From: JACPUX01 sp964517465 | GTDB taxonomy: Bacteria; Pseudomonadota; Gammaproteobacteria; Burkholderiales; Casimicrobiaceae | Direction: 5' to 3' | DNA: 64,000 bases | Assembly: GCA_964517465.1 (NCBI GenBank) | Contig: CAZFEK010000024.1 | Coordinates: 1-64,000 of the forward strand | In this document: positions 16,656-28,311 of the stretch, piece by piece | Numbering within the stretch: the first letter of the stretch is position 1 | Layout of the letters: the number at the start of each line of letters is the position of its first letter | The notes under the pieces: generated by a model | The model's input: the letters and a program-made list of their open reading frames with translations, nothing else | Told to the model about the DNA's origin: nothing | Databases searched by the model: none | Program-made: the position numbers and the translations under genes

Positions 16656-18776
16656 ATGCGTTTCGCGGGTCTCGCTCTGTGTTTGGTGGTGCTGCCGGCG
16701 GTGGCCACGCCGAGCTACGACGAGGTCAGACAACAAACCAGAAGCTCGGAAGGCGCGCTGCTCGACCGTCATGGCGAAGTGCTGCAGGTCCTGCGCCTCG
16801 ACCCCAAAGTGCGCCGGCTCGACTGGGTTCCCCTCCGAGAAGTTTCCCCGGTTTTGCGCGAGGCGGTGATCGCTTCGGAGGACAAGCAGTTTTTTTCTCA
16901 TGGCGGGGTGGACTGGGCGGCCCTGGGCGCGGCGATGGTCAAAAATGTCACCAGCGCCCGCAGCCGCGGCGCCAGCACATTGACCATGCAAGTGGCGGCC
17001 CTGCTCGAACCGGCGCGGCTGGGCTTGGGCGGGAATCGCAGCTTGCGGCAGAAATGGGAGCAGGTGCTGGCGGCGCGTGACTTGGAGGCGGCGTGGAGCA
17101 AAGAGCAGATCCTGGAGGCTTATCTCAACCTCTCCACTTTTCGCGGCGAGTTGCAAGGCATCGAAGCGGCGGCGCAAGGTTTGTTCCGCAAAACCGCCGC
17201 TACCCTGGATTGGGACGAAAGCTTGGTGCTGGCCGTGCTCTTGCGCGGGCCGAATGCGAATGCCGCGACGATCGGGCGCCGGGCTTGCGCCTTGCGCGCC
17301 AATTTGGGGACCGGAGCGCCCGGAAGGCCCCTGCCTGATTGCGAGCGCTTGCAAGGCGTGTCGCGCAGCCTGACGCCGCCGGCGGCGCTGACGGCCATTG
17401 GTCCGCAGGAAGCCCCGCATTTGGCGGCCCGACTCCTGAAGGAACCCGGGGCGCGGGTTTCGACGACGCTGCGTGCCGACCTGCAGCGCTTTGCCCGTGA
17501 GGCCATGGAGCGCCGGCTCTACGATTTGGAAGGGCGCGGCGTGGCGGACGCGGCCGCATTGGTGCTCGACAACGCCACGGGCGAAGTGCTTGCCTACCTT
17601 GGCAGCAGCGGGAGCTTTTCCAGTTCGCCCAAGGTCGACGGGGTGTTGGCGCTGAGGCAAGCCGGTTCCACGCTCAAGCCCTTTCTCTACGGCTTGGCTT
17701 TCGAGCAGGGCTGGCTCACGGCGGCATCTTTGCTCGATGATGCGCCGGTCGACCTGGTCACCGAAAGCGGCGTGTATTTGCCCAAGAACTATGACCACAA
17801 TTTCCGCGGCTGGGTGAGCGCACGCACCGCGCTGGCCGGTTCGCTCAACATTCCGGCGGTGCGCGCCCTGCTGGTCGCTGGTCCCGACGCCTTCCTCGAG
17901 CGCCTGCGCGCCTTGGGTTTCGAGAGTTTGCAGAATGATGCCGAACACTATGGCTACGCCTTGGCCTTGGGCGGCGCCGATGTGAGCCTGCTCGCATTAA
18001 CCAACGCCTACCGCGCTTTGGCCAATGGCGGGCGCTATTCCCGCACCCGCTTGGAACCGGGCGAAGCGCAGTGGCAGGCAGTGCAGCCGCCCGCGGTGAG
18101 TTTTCTGGTCAACGATATCTTGGCGGATGCCACCGCGCGCGCCGCCACTTTCGGTCTGGCGAGCCCGCTCACCACGCGGGTATGGACAGCGGTGAAAACG
18201 GGCACCAGCAAGGATATGCGCGACAACTGGTGTATCGGTTTCAGCGCCCGCTACACCGTCGGCGTTTGGGTGGGAAACTTTTCCGGCGCGCCGATGCGCG
18301 ATGTGTCTGGGGTTTCCGGGGCGGCGCCGCTGTGGCGCGACCTCATCGATTTTTTGCATCGCCGGGAGGAAAGCGCGGCGCCGCCCGTTCCCGAAGGGCT
18401 GGTGAAGACCGAAGTGCGGTTCTCGGATTCGCTCGAACAGGATCGCGCGGAGTGGTTTCTTGCCGGCAGCGAAATGAGCTGGGTGGCACCTGCCGAAGGG
18501 GAAACCAGTTCGCCGCAAATCGTCTATCCGCCGGCGGGTCTGGTGCTGGCCGTGGACCCCGGCATTCCGCGCGATCGTCAGCGGGTCGCACTCCTGGCGC
18601 GACCGAGCCGCAAGGACTTGCGCTGGCGCATGGATGGCGAATGGGTGGGCGAGGGCCCGCGCGTCCTTTGGGAGCCGCGGCCGGGGCGGCATCGCTTGCG
18701 ACTCGAATGGGCGGATCGGGAAGCACAGGAATTGGACTTCGTAGTGAAGGGCGGAGCGCGCGAGCGAAGCCGGTAA
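16656..18776 (+). CDS. pbpC: Penicillin-binding protein 1C
   Basis: Bifunctional peptidoglycan synthase of class A. The 706 residues have an N-terminal signal anchor, a glycosyltransferase 51 domain (EDKQFFSHGGVD with the catalytic Glu, RGASTLTMQ, QILEAYLNL), and a transpeptidase domain with AGSTLKPF (SxxK), SLN and KTGT boxes. A BiPBP_C domain ends the protein. Position directly behind ybbAP is unlike E. coli, where pbpC follows yfhM; no alpha-2-macroglobulin gene is present. The stop codon is followed within 30 bases by the REP array, and no intrinsic terminator is visible. Confidence 0.93.
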   Translation: MRFAGLALCLVVLPAVATPSYDEVRQQTRSSEGALLDRHGEVLQVLRLDPKVRRLDWVPLREVSPVLREAVIASEDKQFFSHGGVDWAALGAAMVKNVTSARSRGASTLTMQVAALLEPARLGLGGNRSLRQKWEQVLAARDLEAAWSKEQILEAYLNLSTFRGELQGIEAAAQGLFRKTAATLDWDESLVLAVLLRGPNANAATIGRRACALRANLGTGAPGRPLPDCERLQGVSRSLTPPAALTAIGPQEAPHLAARLLKEPGARVSTTLRADLQRFAREAMERRLYDLEGRGVADAAALVLDNATGEVLAYLGSSGSFSSSPKVDGVLALRQAGSTLKPFLYGLAFEQGWLTAASLLDDAPVDLVTESGVYLPKNYDHNFRGWVSARTALAGSLNIPAVRALLVAGPDAFLERLRALGFESLQNDAEHYGYALALGGADVSLLALTNAYRALANGGRYSRTRLEPGEAQWQAVQPPAVSFLVNDILADATARAATFGLASPLTTRVWTAVKTGTSKDMRDNWCIGFSARYTVGVWVGNFSGAPMRDVSGVSGAAPLWRDLIDFLHRREESAAPPVPEGLVKTEVRFSDSLEQDRAEWFLAGSEMSWVAPAEGETSSPQIVYPPAGLVLAVDPGIPRDRQRVALLARPSRKDLRWRMDGEWVGEGPRVLWEPRPGRHRLRLEWADREAQELDFVVKGGARERSR

Positions 18777-18805
18777 GCGTATTCCAAGAAGTTTGGCCGG
18801 AAGCG

Positions 18806-19091
18806 CCGCTCCCACAAAACCTCCGTCGGGCGCGGTAGGAGCGGCCTTGGCCGCGAAGGGGCTGGGCGCCTCGCGCGCATTGTCATCGCGGGCAAGCCCG
18901 CTCCCACAGAACCTCCGTCGGGCGCGGTAGGAGCGGCCTTGGCCGCGAAGGGCGTATGGATGAGCTGGATCCGCTGATCGCGGGCGAGCCCGCTCCTACA
19001 AAACCTCGGCCTGCTTGGGTAGGAGCGGCCCTGGCCGCGAAGGGGCTGGGCGCCTCGCGCGCATTGTCATCGCGGGCAAGGCCACTCTACA
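18806..19091. repeat. REP-like array, alternating inverted copies
   Basis: At least three head units reading GTAGGAGCGGCCTTGGCCGC (18835, 18928 and 19019; the last has CCCTGG) alternate with inverted units reading ATCGCGGGCAAGCCCGCTCC and ending CTCCTAC or CTCCCAC. The pattern is that of twin REP elements able to form long hairpins. The segment 18834-18896 is repeated at 19018-19080 with one mismatch, so part of the array arose by tandem duplication. The last unit is degenerate (GGCCACTCTACAAA) and runs into the 3' end of the S41-like gene. This fills the 310-base gap after pbpC. Confidence 0.85.
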
Positions 19092-20745
19092 AACGTCGCG
19101 AGCGAATCAGCTCCAAGGCATAGCGCAAAGCAGTGTGCGCATCGTATCCATAACGGGCCAGTACTGCGTCGGTGATCGGGAAATCGGGCGCGAACACGCG
19201 CTGCTGCGGATGCTCAGGAACGAAGAACTGTGCGGAATTGGAAATCGAACCGCTGAGGCCGGATTCAGTCAGCTGAAACGGCGTGATCTCCATGAAGGCG
19301 TTGGGCGACTGTCCGGGTGGAAGACCCACGACCTTGGCGCCCAAAGCCCGAAAGTAGGCCAGCAAGTGAAATGCGGCGCTGAAAGTATCGACCCCGCTCA
19401 GCACCACAACTTGCGCTGGACGATAAAGCGCTTCCCCGTCTTGCCGCTCCAGTCTTGCGGTTTGAGAGACGCCCATGGCTTTGAGCCCGCCGAGCCACGC
19501 GGTTCGGGCTTCGACCGCGTTTTCGATCTTGAACTGCTGGGTTACGAAATCGCCCAGTTCCAGCTCAGGCAGATGCCAGGTCCGTCGTATTGTTTCGAGG
19601 TCGGTGTTGAATTTCTTGAGATAAAGCGAGGAATACAGCGTCGTGTAAGACGATTGCGCCTGAGCCGCGAGAAAGCCGTCGCCATAGATTTGATAGAGCA
19701 GCGGCTGGGCACTGGGCGTGACGCCGCCACTGTTGTTTTCCAAGTCGACTATGAGGTATGGGGTTTGATGCCGCTTCATCTCCTCCAGCAGCTTCGCGCC
19801 GATTTCCACCAGCGAAGGAATGCCCGCGATTGCATCTTCGATATTCTCCGGCGCGGCCTTGCCTTGAGCGCGGTAATGTCGGTCCAGGGCGGCGCGGATG
19901 TCGCCCCAACCCGAAGCGCGCTGCATTTCGTAGGCTTCGCGCGGCATGATCGTATCGAGCGCAAGATAGGCCACGCGATGCTTGGCGAAGAACTGGTAGC
20001 GAAAAGGCTGGTCCTCCTGGGTCACTTGCTTCCAGACTGGACGCCTGGCTCGCCAGCCGTCTGCACCTGCGCTGTCGGTGGCTCGGGGCAGCGCAACGGC
20101 CACGCTCACTGCCCTCGCCCCCGGCATCTGCAAGCGCAGGGTCACGCTTGCGGGTGGAGCTGAACCGAAGAGTCTCGCCATTCCTTCCAGGGTCCGCAAC
20201 TCGTTCCGAAGATTGACTCGGGCGTGTGATTCGTTTTCGGTTCCACGCAGACGTGAGCTTCTCTCCAGAAGTTCTTTTTCGGAAAGCCCGTCGATGGAGA
20301 CCAGGCGCGCACCCAGTAGCCCGTCCAGCGCGGGGAGGTTCCAGGCGCTCAAGAACAAACCGCGTGGCCCTGCCGAGAAACGAAAGGGAAGTATGGTCGA
20401 TGGCGCGTTCGGGGTGAGCGCTTGCACAAAGGTGTGCCCATCCTTGATGCGCGCCAGAAATTCGGCCAGGCGCTCGGCCAGGGCGCTGTGTCCGATTCCC
20501 TCGGGTGGCAGGCCACTCATCAGCTCGTCTGCCGCGAGCTTGAATGCCACGCGGCCGCCGAAAGGCGAGTAAGGGTCGGGGTGGCTCTCATCGAGAAGCC
20601 GAATGAGTTGCCGAGTGTCTTTTTGCGCTTGAATTTGCGAGAGCCATTGCGGTGCGCCGGGTGTGGGGCCGTCAGCTCGGCAGTCGGGAATCGAGGCAAG
20701 GAGCGAGAGCGAGAAGAAGGCCGCAAGACGCAGCGGATAAACCAT
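19087..20745 (-). CDS. Secreted S41 peptidase-like protein
   Basis: Predicted exported protein with a tail-specific-protease (S41) fold. The 552 residues open with a signal peptide (MVYPLRLAAFFSLSLLASIP, then DCRA). A helical N-terminal region follows with KDGHTFVQ. Later come the S41 core strings LIVDLENNSGGVTPSAQPLL and VVLSGVDTFSAAFHLLAYF, where the serine in TFSAA fits the catalytic position. No PDZ domain is obvious and the general-base lysine could not be placed, so activity is uncertain. The ATG at 20745 has GGGAGAA ahead of it. Its TAG stop lies inside the last REP unit. Confidence 0.7.
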   Translation of the reverse strand: MVYPLRLAAFFSLSLLASIPDCRADGPTPGAPQWLSQIQAQKDTRQLIRLLDESHPDPYSPFGGRVAFKLAADELMSGLPPEGIGHSALAERLAEFLARIKDGHTFVQALTPNAPSTILPFRFSAGPRGLFLSAWNLPALDGLLGARLVSIDGLSEKELLERSSRLRGTENESHARVNLRNELRTLEGMARLFGSAPPASVTLRLQMPGARAVSVAVALPRATDSAGADGWRARRPVWKQVTQEDQPFRYQFFAKHRVAYLALDTIMPREAYEMQRASGWGDIRAALDRHYRAQGKAAPENIEDAIAGIPSLVEIGAKLLEEMKRHQTPYLIVDLENNSGGVTPSAQPLLYQIYGDGFLAAQAQSSYTTLYSSLYLKKFNTDLETIRRTWHLPELELGDFVTQQFKIENAVEARTAWLGGLKAMGVSQTARLERQDGEALYRPAQVVVLSGVDTFSAAFHLLAYFRALGAKVVGLPPGQSPNAFMEITPFQLTESGLSGSISNSAQFFVPEHPQQRVFAPDFPITDAVLARYGYDAHTALRYALELIRSRRL

Positions 20746-20842
20746 GTTGTTCTCCCTGGTGCGTTGTTGGCTGCGAGGCGGCAAGCGCTGCGGCCAAGCT
20801 ACGGACACACTGCGCGTCAAACGACGCCGGAACGATGGCCGG

Positions 20843-21442
20843 TTATGATACGCGAACAGGACTAATGTTGCATCCATCGCTCTCAAGCCAGACGCATTCG
20901 CCGTTTTTGCGTTTGAGCTGGAGAATGGCGTGCCTGGGTAGCCCGCGTATGGCGCGGGTGATCACATCCATCACCCAGCCGTGGGTGACCACCAGCACGC
21001 GTTCGTGGGTGTGTGCCTGGCCGATTTGCAAGATTGCGCCGAGCACGCGCTCGGCGAATTCTTCCATGTCTTCGCCTTCGGGAAATTCGGCGGCCGGGTT
21101 GCGACGCAGAAGTTGCTGGGCGAGAACCGGGTTGAGTTCGGCGAGTTCCTCTTTCGGGATGCCCTGGATGGCCCCAAAGCGCCGCTCCTTCAGGCCTTCG
21201 TGGCGATTGGGCGTGGGAAGCTTCAATACCTGGGCCACGATGTCGGCCGTTTCGCTCGCCCGCGCGAGCGGGCTGGTCCAGATCGCGCTGAACCCGCTGG
21301 CGGCATAGGCGAGGCCCAGTTCTTGCGCCTGGCGTCGGCCGGTTTCATTGAGCGGCACATCGATCCAGCCCTGAAGCACGCCGGAGATGTTCCAATCGGT
21401 TTCACCGTGACGAAGGACGCAGACTTGGGCAGGGTTGGGCAT
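20843..21442 (-). CDS. Histidine phosphatase (phosphoglycerate mutase-like)
   Basis: Member of the histidine phosphatase superfamily, branch 1. The 199 residues carry the phospho-histidine motif LRHGETDWN, then SPLARASETADI, the catalytic acid region KERRFGAIQGIPKEE, and the second histidine in VVTHGWVMD. Cofactor-dependent mutase, alpha-ribazole phosphatase and general phosphatase are all possible; nothing in the neighbourhood (an S41-like gene downstream, a hydrolase upstream) decides. The ATG at 21442 is preferred to an upstream TTG. Confidence 0.88.
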   Translation of the reverse strand: MPNPAQVCVLRHGETDWNISGVLQGWIDVPLNETGRRQAQELGLAYAASGFSAIWTSPLARASETADIVAQVLKLPTPNRHEGLKERRFGAIQGIPKEELAELNPVLAQQLLRRNPAAEFPEGEDMEEFAERVLGAILQIGQAHTHERVLVVTHGWVMDVITRAIRGLPRHAILQLKRKNGECVWLESDGCNISPVRVS

Positions 21443-21582
21443 GTCGTAGCGGGGGCCGGGCTGCAAAACCAGGCGCGGAACAAGTGCCCGAGATCCGCCC
21501 GCCGATCAGGACCTGGGCGGCCTGGCGAGCGCAGATGATGCGGAGGGTCTCGGCCCCCTGTCAAGATCGGCGCGAGTTCGGC

Positions 21583-22347
21583 CTAGGCCTCGCAGCCCCC
21601 GGCGATGGCCTGCGCCAGGCCCGCCGGGTTCTCCCAGGCCATCGAATGTCCGGCCTGGGGCACCACGGCCACCTTGACGCCCGCTTGCGGAAGCTGGTCG
21701 AAATCTTCGTCGGGCAGGCTGAGTTGGCCGAAGATCACGCTGCGGGGCATCGGCAGCGCCAAGAGCCGCTCGCGCCAGGTGGGGACCGACCCGGCCACCA
21801 GCGACTTCGCACTGCGATGCACCGCCAGGGGCGAAGCCACCCGCATCGTGCCCGCCCAGATGGCGTGCCCCGAGGCGGCCGCTTCCCCGACCATGCGGGC
21901 GTGTTCCGCGCCGAGGTAGTCCTCTTCGCTCATCGCTGCGATGGCGCGGCTGAAGATTCCGCCACCGGGGTCGAGGTTGGGTTCCGAGAGCAGCAGCGAG
22001 CGCACCCGATTCGCACACGCCGCGGCAAGCTCGATCGCCACGGCCCCGCCCATGCTGTGGCCGAACACATCGAAGTCGGCAAGCCCCAGCCGGGACACCA
22101 GTTCGGCCACACTTTTGGCGTGATCGGCAATGGTGTAGGAAAAATCCACCGGCCGATCGCTGTAGCCAAAGCCCAAGAGGTCCACCAGGATGGCCCGGCG
22201 CGCGAGAAGCGCGGGGTCACGGGCCACCGCCGGGTAGTCCGAAGAGGAAGCGCAACCCAAACCATGGACGAAAACCAAGGGCCGGGCGTCACCCGGCAGA
22301 TCGTGGTAGCGCAAGGTGCTGCCGGTGGCAAGTTCAATCGTGTGCAT
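21583..22347 (-). CDS. Alpha/beta hydrolase
   Basis: Predicted alpha/beta-fold hydrolase of 254 residues. It has the oxyanion HG motif (VFVHGLGCASSSDYP), strand LVDLLGFGYSDRP, nucleophile elbow GHSMGGAVA, and the terminal histidine PQAGHSMAWENP. The layout resembles MhpC/BioH-like esterases, but the substrate is not evident. The ATG at 22347 opens MHTIELATGS. It lies 140 bases upstream of the histidine phosphatase on the same strand, so an operon is possible but not shown. Confidence 0.85.
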   Translation of the reverse strand: MHTIELATGSTLRYHDLPGDARPLVFVHGLGCASSSDYPAVARDPALLARRAILVDLLGFGYSDRPVDFSYTIADHAKSVAELVSRLGLADFDVFGHSMGGAVAIELAAACANRVRSLLLSEPNLDPGGGIFSRAIAAMSEEDYLGAEHARMVGEAAASGHAIWAGTMRVASPLAVHRSAKSLVAGSVPTWRERLLALPMPRSVIFGQLSLPDEDFDQLPQAGVKVAVVPQAGHSMAWENPAGLAQAIAGGCEA

Positions 22348-22373
22348 CGTTCGTGGCGTAAGGCTTGGAATGA

Positions 22374-22396
22374 GTAGGAGCGGATTGGCCCGCGAA
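22374..22396 (+). repeat. Single REP-like unit
   Basis: GTAGGAGCGGATTGGCCCGC, a lone divergent copy of the unit seen at 18835 and 60173, sits 27 bases upstream of the hydrolase start codon. No inverted partner is nearby. Confidence 0.6.
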
Positions 22397-22519
22397 CCTG
22401 GTCCTCGGGCTAGGGGCGGATTGGTACAAAAAAACGTCGCCGCGCTGATGCCGGTTCCGGGCCACCCGCATGATATCGTGCCTAGCCTTGGCTTGCTCCG
22501 CCCTGAGGTCGCAAGCACT

Positions 22520-22711
22520 TCTCCAGGCGAATGCCGTCCTCGACTGCTCGGTGACGACGGCGACGTTGACCTCGGGGTCAAGGATCGCTTGCAAAACGCG
22601 ACCTGGCGTCCAGTACCAGCCCAGGCCCTGCTCGACACCATCGCGCGACAGCTCGGCGATGGCGACGGCCTGCGCTTCTGCGGCGAGGGTTACACGGCGC
22701 TTGGTGAGCAT
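22520..22711 (-). pseudogene. Broken N-terminal part of a GNAT acetyltransferase
   Basis: Reading leftward from an ATG at 22711, the peptide includes AIAELSRDGVEQGLGWYWTP and then GRVLQAILDPEVNVAVV, which closely follows the opening of GNAT acetyltransferases (AIARLSRDLIExGLGWRWTP). After about 55 residues the similarity stops and no acetyl-CoA-binding loop follows in any frame I read. The frame stays open in both directions but without family features. A relic is the best reading. Confidence 0.5.
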
Positions 22712-23360
22712 TCGAATGCCTGGATCAACCGTCCCTTCAGGAAGCCGAGGCTTGGATGTCGGCGCAGCTTTATCACCGATTCGGAACGATTGAGCGTCGC
22801 GCATGATGCCTGTTCCGGGCTTGTTCCTCAAGTTGTACTGGAAGCCGAGCCGCACGGGGACAGGCGCGCTTGTCGCGTGCGAGTGCCAGGTGGCCTTTCC
22901 ATCCATGCGGCGCGATCGTCTCCAGCGCCCGCGCCCTGCAAGGCTCGCGGTGCGTCTGCCGCTGTCCGACAGGCGGGTCGCGGACGCGTGACCTTGGCCG
23001 CCGGCTGTGCTTGGCGCGTCTTACGCGCGAGGAGCGGGGAGACCCGCCCGAGGACGCGATTTGCGGCAGTGGCGCCGCGGGGCTTGCAGGGCGTGGGCGC
23101 AGGGCAGAATGGTGGGGAACGAAGACGGGTTTCTTGACCCTTTCAGCGGCAAAGGTCGCTGGGAGAAAGCGCCGCCTGGTTCCGACGCGCACTATGCCCA
23201 GTCGAGTGGGAGATTGATCGAAGGCACGGCCGCGCTTCAATGGGCGGCGAGTTCATCCACACCGCTTTGCCCCGAGCCGCTTGACAGCCACCCTCTCGCT
23301 TCATAAGGTGGCACGTAGGCCGCGCTGCCTTTGGCGCGGGCACCGAATTCCGAGGCAGGC
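22712..23360. other. Long gap without a supported gene
   Basis: Together with the GNAT relic and the REP unit this makes a 1-kb space between the hydrolase and the reductase. Frames on both strands are open because of the high G+C, and their translations are rich in Arg, Pro and Ala with no domain. No tRNA, terminator or clear promoter was seen. Confidence 0.5.
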
Positions 23361-24320
23361 ATGAGCGAAGCGTTCTTGAACACGGTGGTCGTCGGCGCGG
23401 GTGCCGTCGGTTCGTTCTATGGCGCGATGCTGGCGCGCGCCGGCAAGCGGGTGACGCTGCTCGGCCGGGCAGCGCATGTCGAGGCGATCCGGCGCGAGGG
23501 CTTGCGTTTGTTGATGGCCGGCGGCGAAGAACGCATCGCCCTGGCGGCGAGCACCGACCTGGCCGCGGTGTCCGATGCGGACCTCGTGCTCTTTTGCGTC
23601 AAATCCACGGACACCGCCGCCACGGCGCGGGCGATTGCCCGTGAGCTCAAGGCCGATGCCCTGGTGCTGTGTATGCAGAACGGCGTCGATAATGCGCCGC
23701 GCCTTTTGGAAATTCTGCCCAATCCGGTGCTGGCGGCGGCGGTTTATGTGGCCGTGGCCATGCCTGAGCCTGGGGTCGTGCAGCACTTCGGGCGCGGTGA
23801 TCTGCTGGTGGGCTGGGCGCGTCCAGCGGAGCCCGAGGCGCTCGCGGCGCAGCGCCTGGCGGCGCTGGTGGCGCATTTCGAAGCGGGCGGCATCAAAGTC
23901 GAAGTGTCGCCCAAGGTGATGAGCGAACTTTGGAACAAGCTCCTGGCCAATTGCGCCTTCAATGCCATCTCCGGGCTCACTCAACTGCCTTATGGCGTGA
24001 TGGCGGCTTTGCCCGACATCCGTGAGGTGCAGGAACTGGTGGTGCGCGAAGTCGTCGCCGTGGCGCAGGCCGAGGGCCAGGCGCTGGAGGTCGATGCGGG
24101 CATGGCCGCGGTGGACCGCATCGCGGCCAGCATGCCCGGCCAATTGTCGTCCACGGCGCAGGACATGGCGCGCGGCAAGCCCAGCGAAATCGACCATCTC
24201 AACGGCTACGTCGCTCGGCGCGGCGCGGAACTGGGGCTCGCCACACCCGTGAACCAGACGCTCTGGGCGCTGGTGAAACTCGCCGAATTTGGGCGAAAAA
24301 TGAAGACCGGCGGGAGTTGA
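23361..24320 (+). CDS. 2-dehydropantoate 2-reductase family protein
   Basis: NADPH-dependent ketopantoate reductase family (PanE/ApbA), which makes pantoate for coenzyme A. The 319 residues show the Rossmann motif VVGAGAVGSFYGAMLARAG, LFCVKSTDT, MQNGVDN, and the C-terminal helical domain with the catalytic lysine region SELWNKLLANCAFN and SSTAQDMARGKPSEIDHLNG. The family contains many paralogues with other 2-oxo acid substrates, so PanE itself is not certain. The ATG at 23361 has GAGGCAGGC directly before it. No pantothenate genes are adjacent; clpB follows under its own promoter. Confidence 0.85.
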   Translation: MSEAFLNTVVVGAGAVGSFYGAMLARAGKRVTLLGRAAHVEAIRREGLRLLMAGGEERIALAASTDLAAVSDADLVLFCVKSTDTAATARAIARELKADALVLCMQNGVDNAPRLLEILPNPVLAAAVYVAVAMPEPGVVQHFGRGDLLVGWARPAEPEALAAQRLAALVAHFEAGGIKVEVSPKVMSELWNKLLANCAFNAISGLTQLPYGVMAALPDIREVQELVVREVVAVAQAEGQALEVDAGMAAVDRIAASMPGQLSSTAQDMARGKPSEIDHLNGYVARRGAELGLATPVNQTLWALVKLAEFGRKMKTGGS

Positions 24321-24331
24321 GACCGCCTCCG

Positions 24332-24360
24332 GGTTGAAAAACCTTGGTTCAACCGCATCT
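24332..24360 (+). promoter_or_regulatory. Sigma32-type promoter with overlapping dyad, clpB
   Basis: GTTGAA (24333-24338), a 14-base spacer and CCGCATCT (24353-24360) fit the heat-shock consensus CTTGAA-N14-CCCCATNT with few mismatches, 32 bases before the clpB ATG. A perfect inverted repeat, GGTTGAA-N9-TTCAACC (24332-24354), overlaps it. Confidence 0.65.
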
Positions 24361-24392
24361 AAGCGCAAGACCGCCAATCTAGGGAGTTCATC

Positions 24393-26972
<2,580 letters not shown>

Positions 26973-27085
26973 TCAGCTCAGGCGGATTGCCTGATCCACG
27001 CGCCGGTCGTCGCTGACCCCGTCGGTTCGCACAGCGACCTCCCAGGGTATATGGGGCCGCGCCGTTAGCGCTGCGCCAAAGCCTT

Positions 27086-28096
27086 TCAGGTGGCCGGGGA
27101 ACCTGCGCCGCCGCCCGCCACCACCCGGTTGCGCCCCTGCATCTTGGCGGCGTAAAGCGCGGCGTCGGCGGCGGCGATGAGTTCGGTGGGCGGGCCGGAG
27201 CGGGTGGGATCGAGGCTGGCGACGCCAATGCTTACGGTGACCGTGGCGCTCACGTCCGAACGGGCATGGGGCAAGGCCAGTGCTTCGACCGCGGCGCGGA
27301 TGCGTTCGGCGACGATGACCGCGCCCGCCGGTTCGGTGGCGGGCAACAAAATGGCAAACTCTTCGCCGCCGTAACGCGCCAAGGTGTCGCTGGCCCTCTG
27401 GGTCACGTGCGCCATGGCTTCGGCCACCTGGCGCAGGCACTCGTCGCCGGCGAGGTGGCCGTAGGTGTCGTTGTAGCGCTTGAAGAAATCGACGTCGATC
27501 ATCAGGAGTGACAGCGACCTCGCTTCGCGGGTCACTCGCCGGCACTCGGTGCTGAGCGCGGTATCGAAGGAGCGGCGGTTGGCCACGCCCGTCAAGCCGT
27601 CGCGCGTGGCCAGGCGCTGTAACTCGTCCTGGGCCACTTTTTGCGCCGTGATGTCGCGCAGGGTTTCGACCACGGCGATCAGCTTGCCGGCGTCATCGTA
27701 GATGGGGCCGGCGTCGATCGCCAGGTAGAGCCGGGTGCCCACGCGCGGCATGGTGCACCAGTTTTCGGCGCGGCGGCCCAAGGCGAGGATAAGGTCGTCC
27801 TCGGCGCCATCATGTTCGGCATAGAGCTCGGCAATTTCAGTGCTGCGGTTCTGGGCGATGAGGTCGGCGAGACAAGGCCGGGGTTCTTCATAAAACCCTC
27901 GCCAGTGCTCCCGGGTGCCCAGCACTTCTTCGGCCTTGATGCCGGTCAGGCGCTCGCAGGCGCGATTCCAGATGATCACCCGGCAATCGGCGTCCAGCAC
28001 GAAAGTGGGCACCACCAGATGCTCCATCAGCCGCACGGAGAAATCGAGCTGGCGATCGCCTGCGCCCGGCCGGCTGATCTTGCCCGGCTTGCTCAC
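27086..28096 (-). CDS. PAS-GGDEF diguanylate cyclase
   Basis: Predicted soluble c-di-GMP synthase. The 336 residues have a PAS domain with its C-terminal extension (about 18-155, VVPTFVLDADCRVIIWNRAC, then GIKAEEVLGTREHWRGFY) and a GGDEF domain (about 160-325) with active-site GGEEF. The inhibitory I-site RASD lies five residues before it, so product feedback is expected. There is no membrane span or receiver domain, so the PAS domain is the likely input. It faces clpB tail to tail. No partner EAL gene is in the window. Confidence 0.92.
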   Translation of the reverse strand: MSKPGKISRPGAGDRQLDFSVRLMEHLVVPTFVLDADCRVIIWNRACERLTGIKAEEVLGTREHWRGFYEEPRPCLADLIAQNRSTEIAELYAEHDGAEDDLILALGRRAENWCTMPRVGTRLYLAIDAGPIYDDAGKLIAVVETLRDITAQKVAQDELQRLATRDGLTGVANRRSFDTALSTECRRVTREARSLSLLMIDVDFFKRYNDTYGHLAGDECLRQVAEAMAHVTQRASDTLARYGGEEFAILLPATEPAGAVIVAERIRAAVEALALPHARSDVSATVTVSIGVASLDPTRSGPPTELIAAADAALYAAKMQGRNRVVAGGGAGSPAT

Positions 28097-28311
28097 CGGC
28101 GACTCCCCGATGGACTGGCTTGTTTCCCGCAGTAGGCCTTGCTGCGGCTACAATGCCTCTCGGGCGGACATGCCGCGCCAGCGGGAGCAAGGGGGATGCG
28201 CAAAAGGCGAGATTCGGTCATGGGCTCATTTTTCCACCTTTGCGCCTGGGACCGCAAGTGCGCACGGGCCGCGCTGCCGGACCTCGCAGCAAAAGGAGCG
28301 GGCGCGGCACC

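Noticed and set aside
18776..19091. CRISPR array reading of the repeats after pbpC
   Set aside because: Units alternate in orientation and have unequal spacing, and no cas genes are present; REP elements explain them.
26978..26994. TCAGGC-GGATT-GCCTGA hairpin after clpB as terminator
   Set aside because: The stem is only 6 bp and there is no T-run on either strand.
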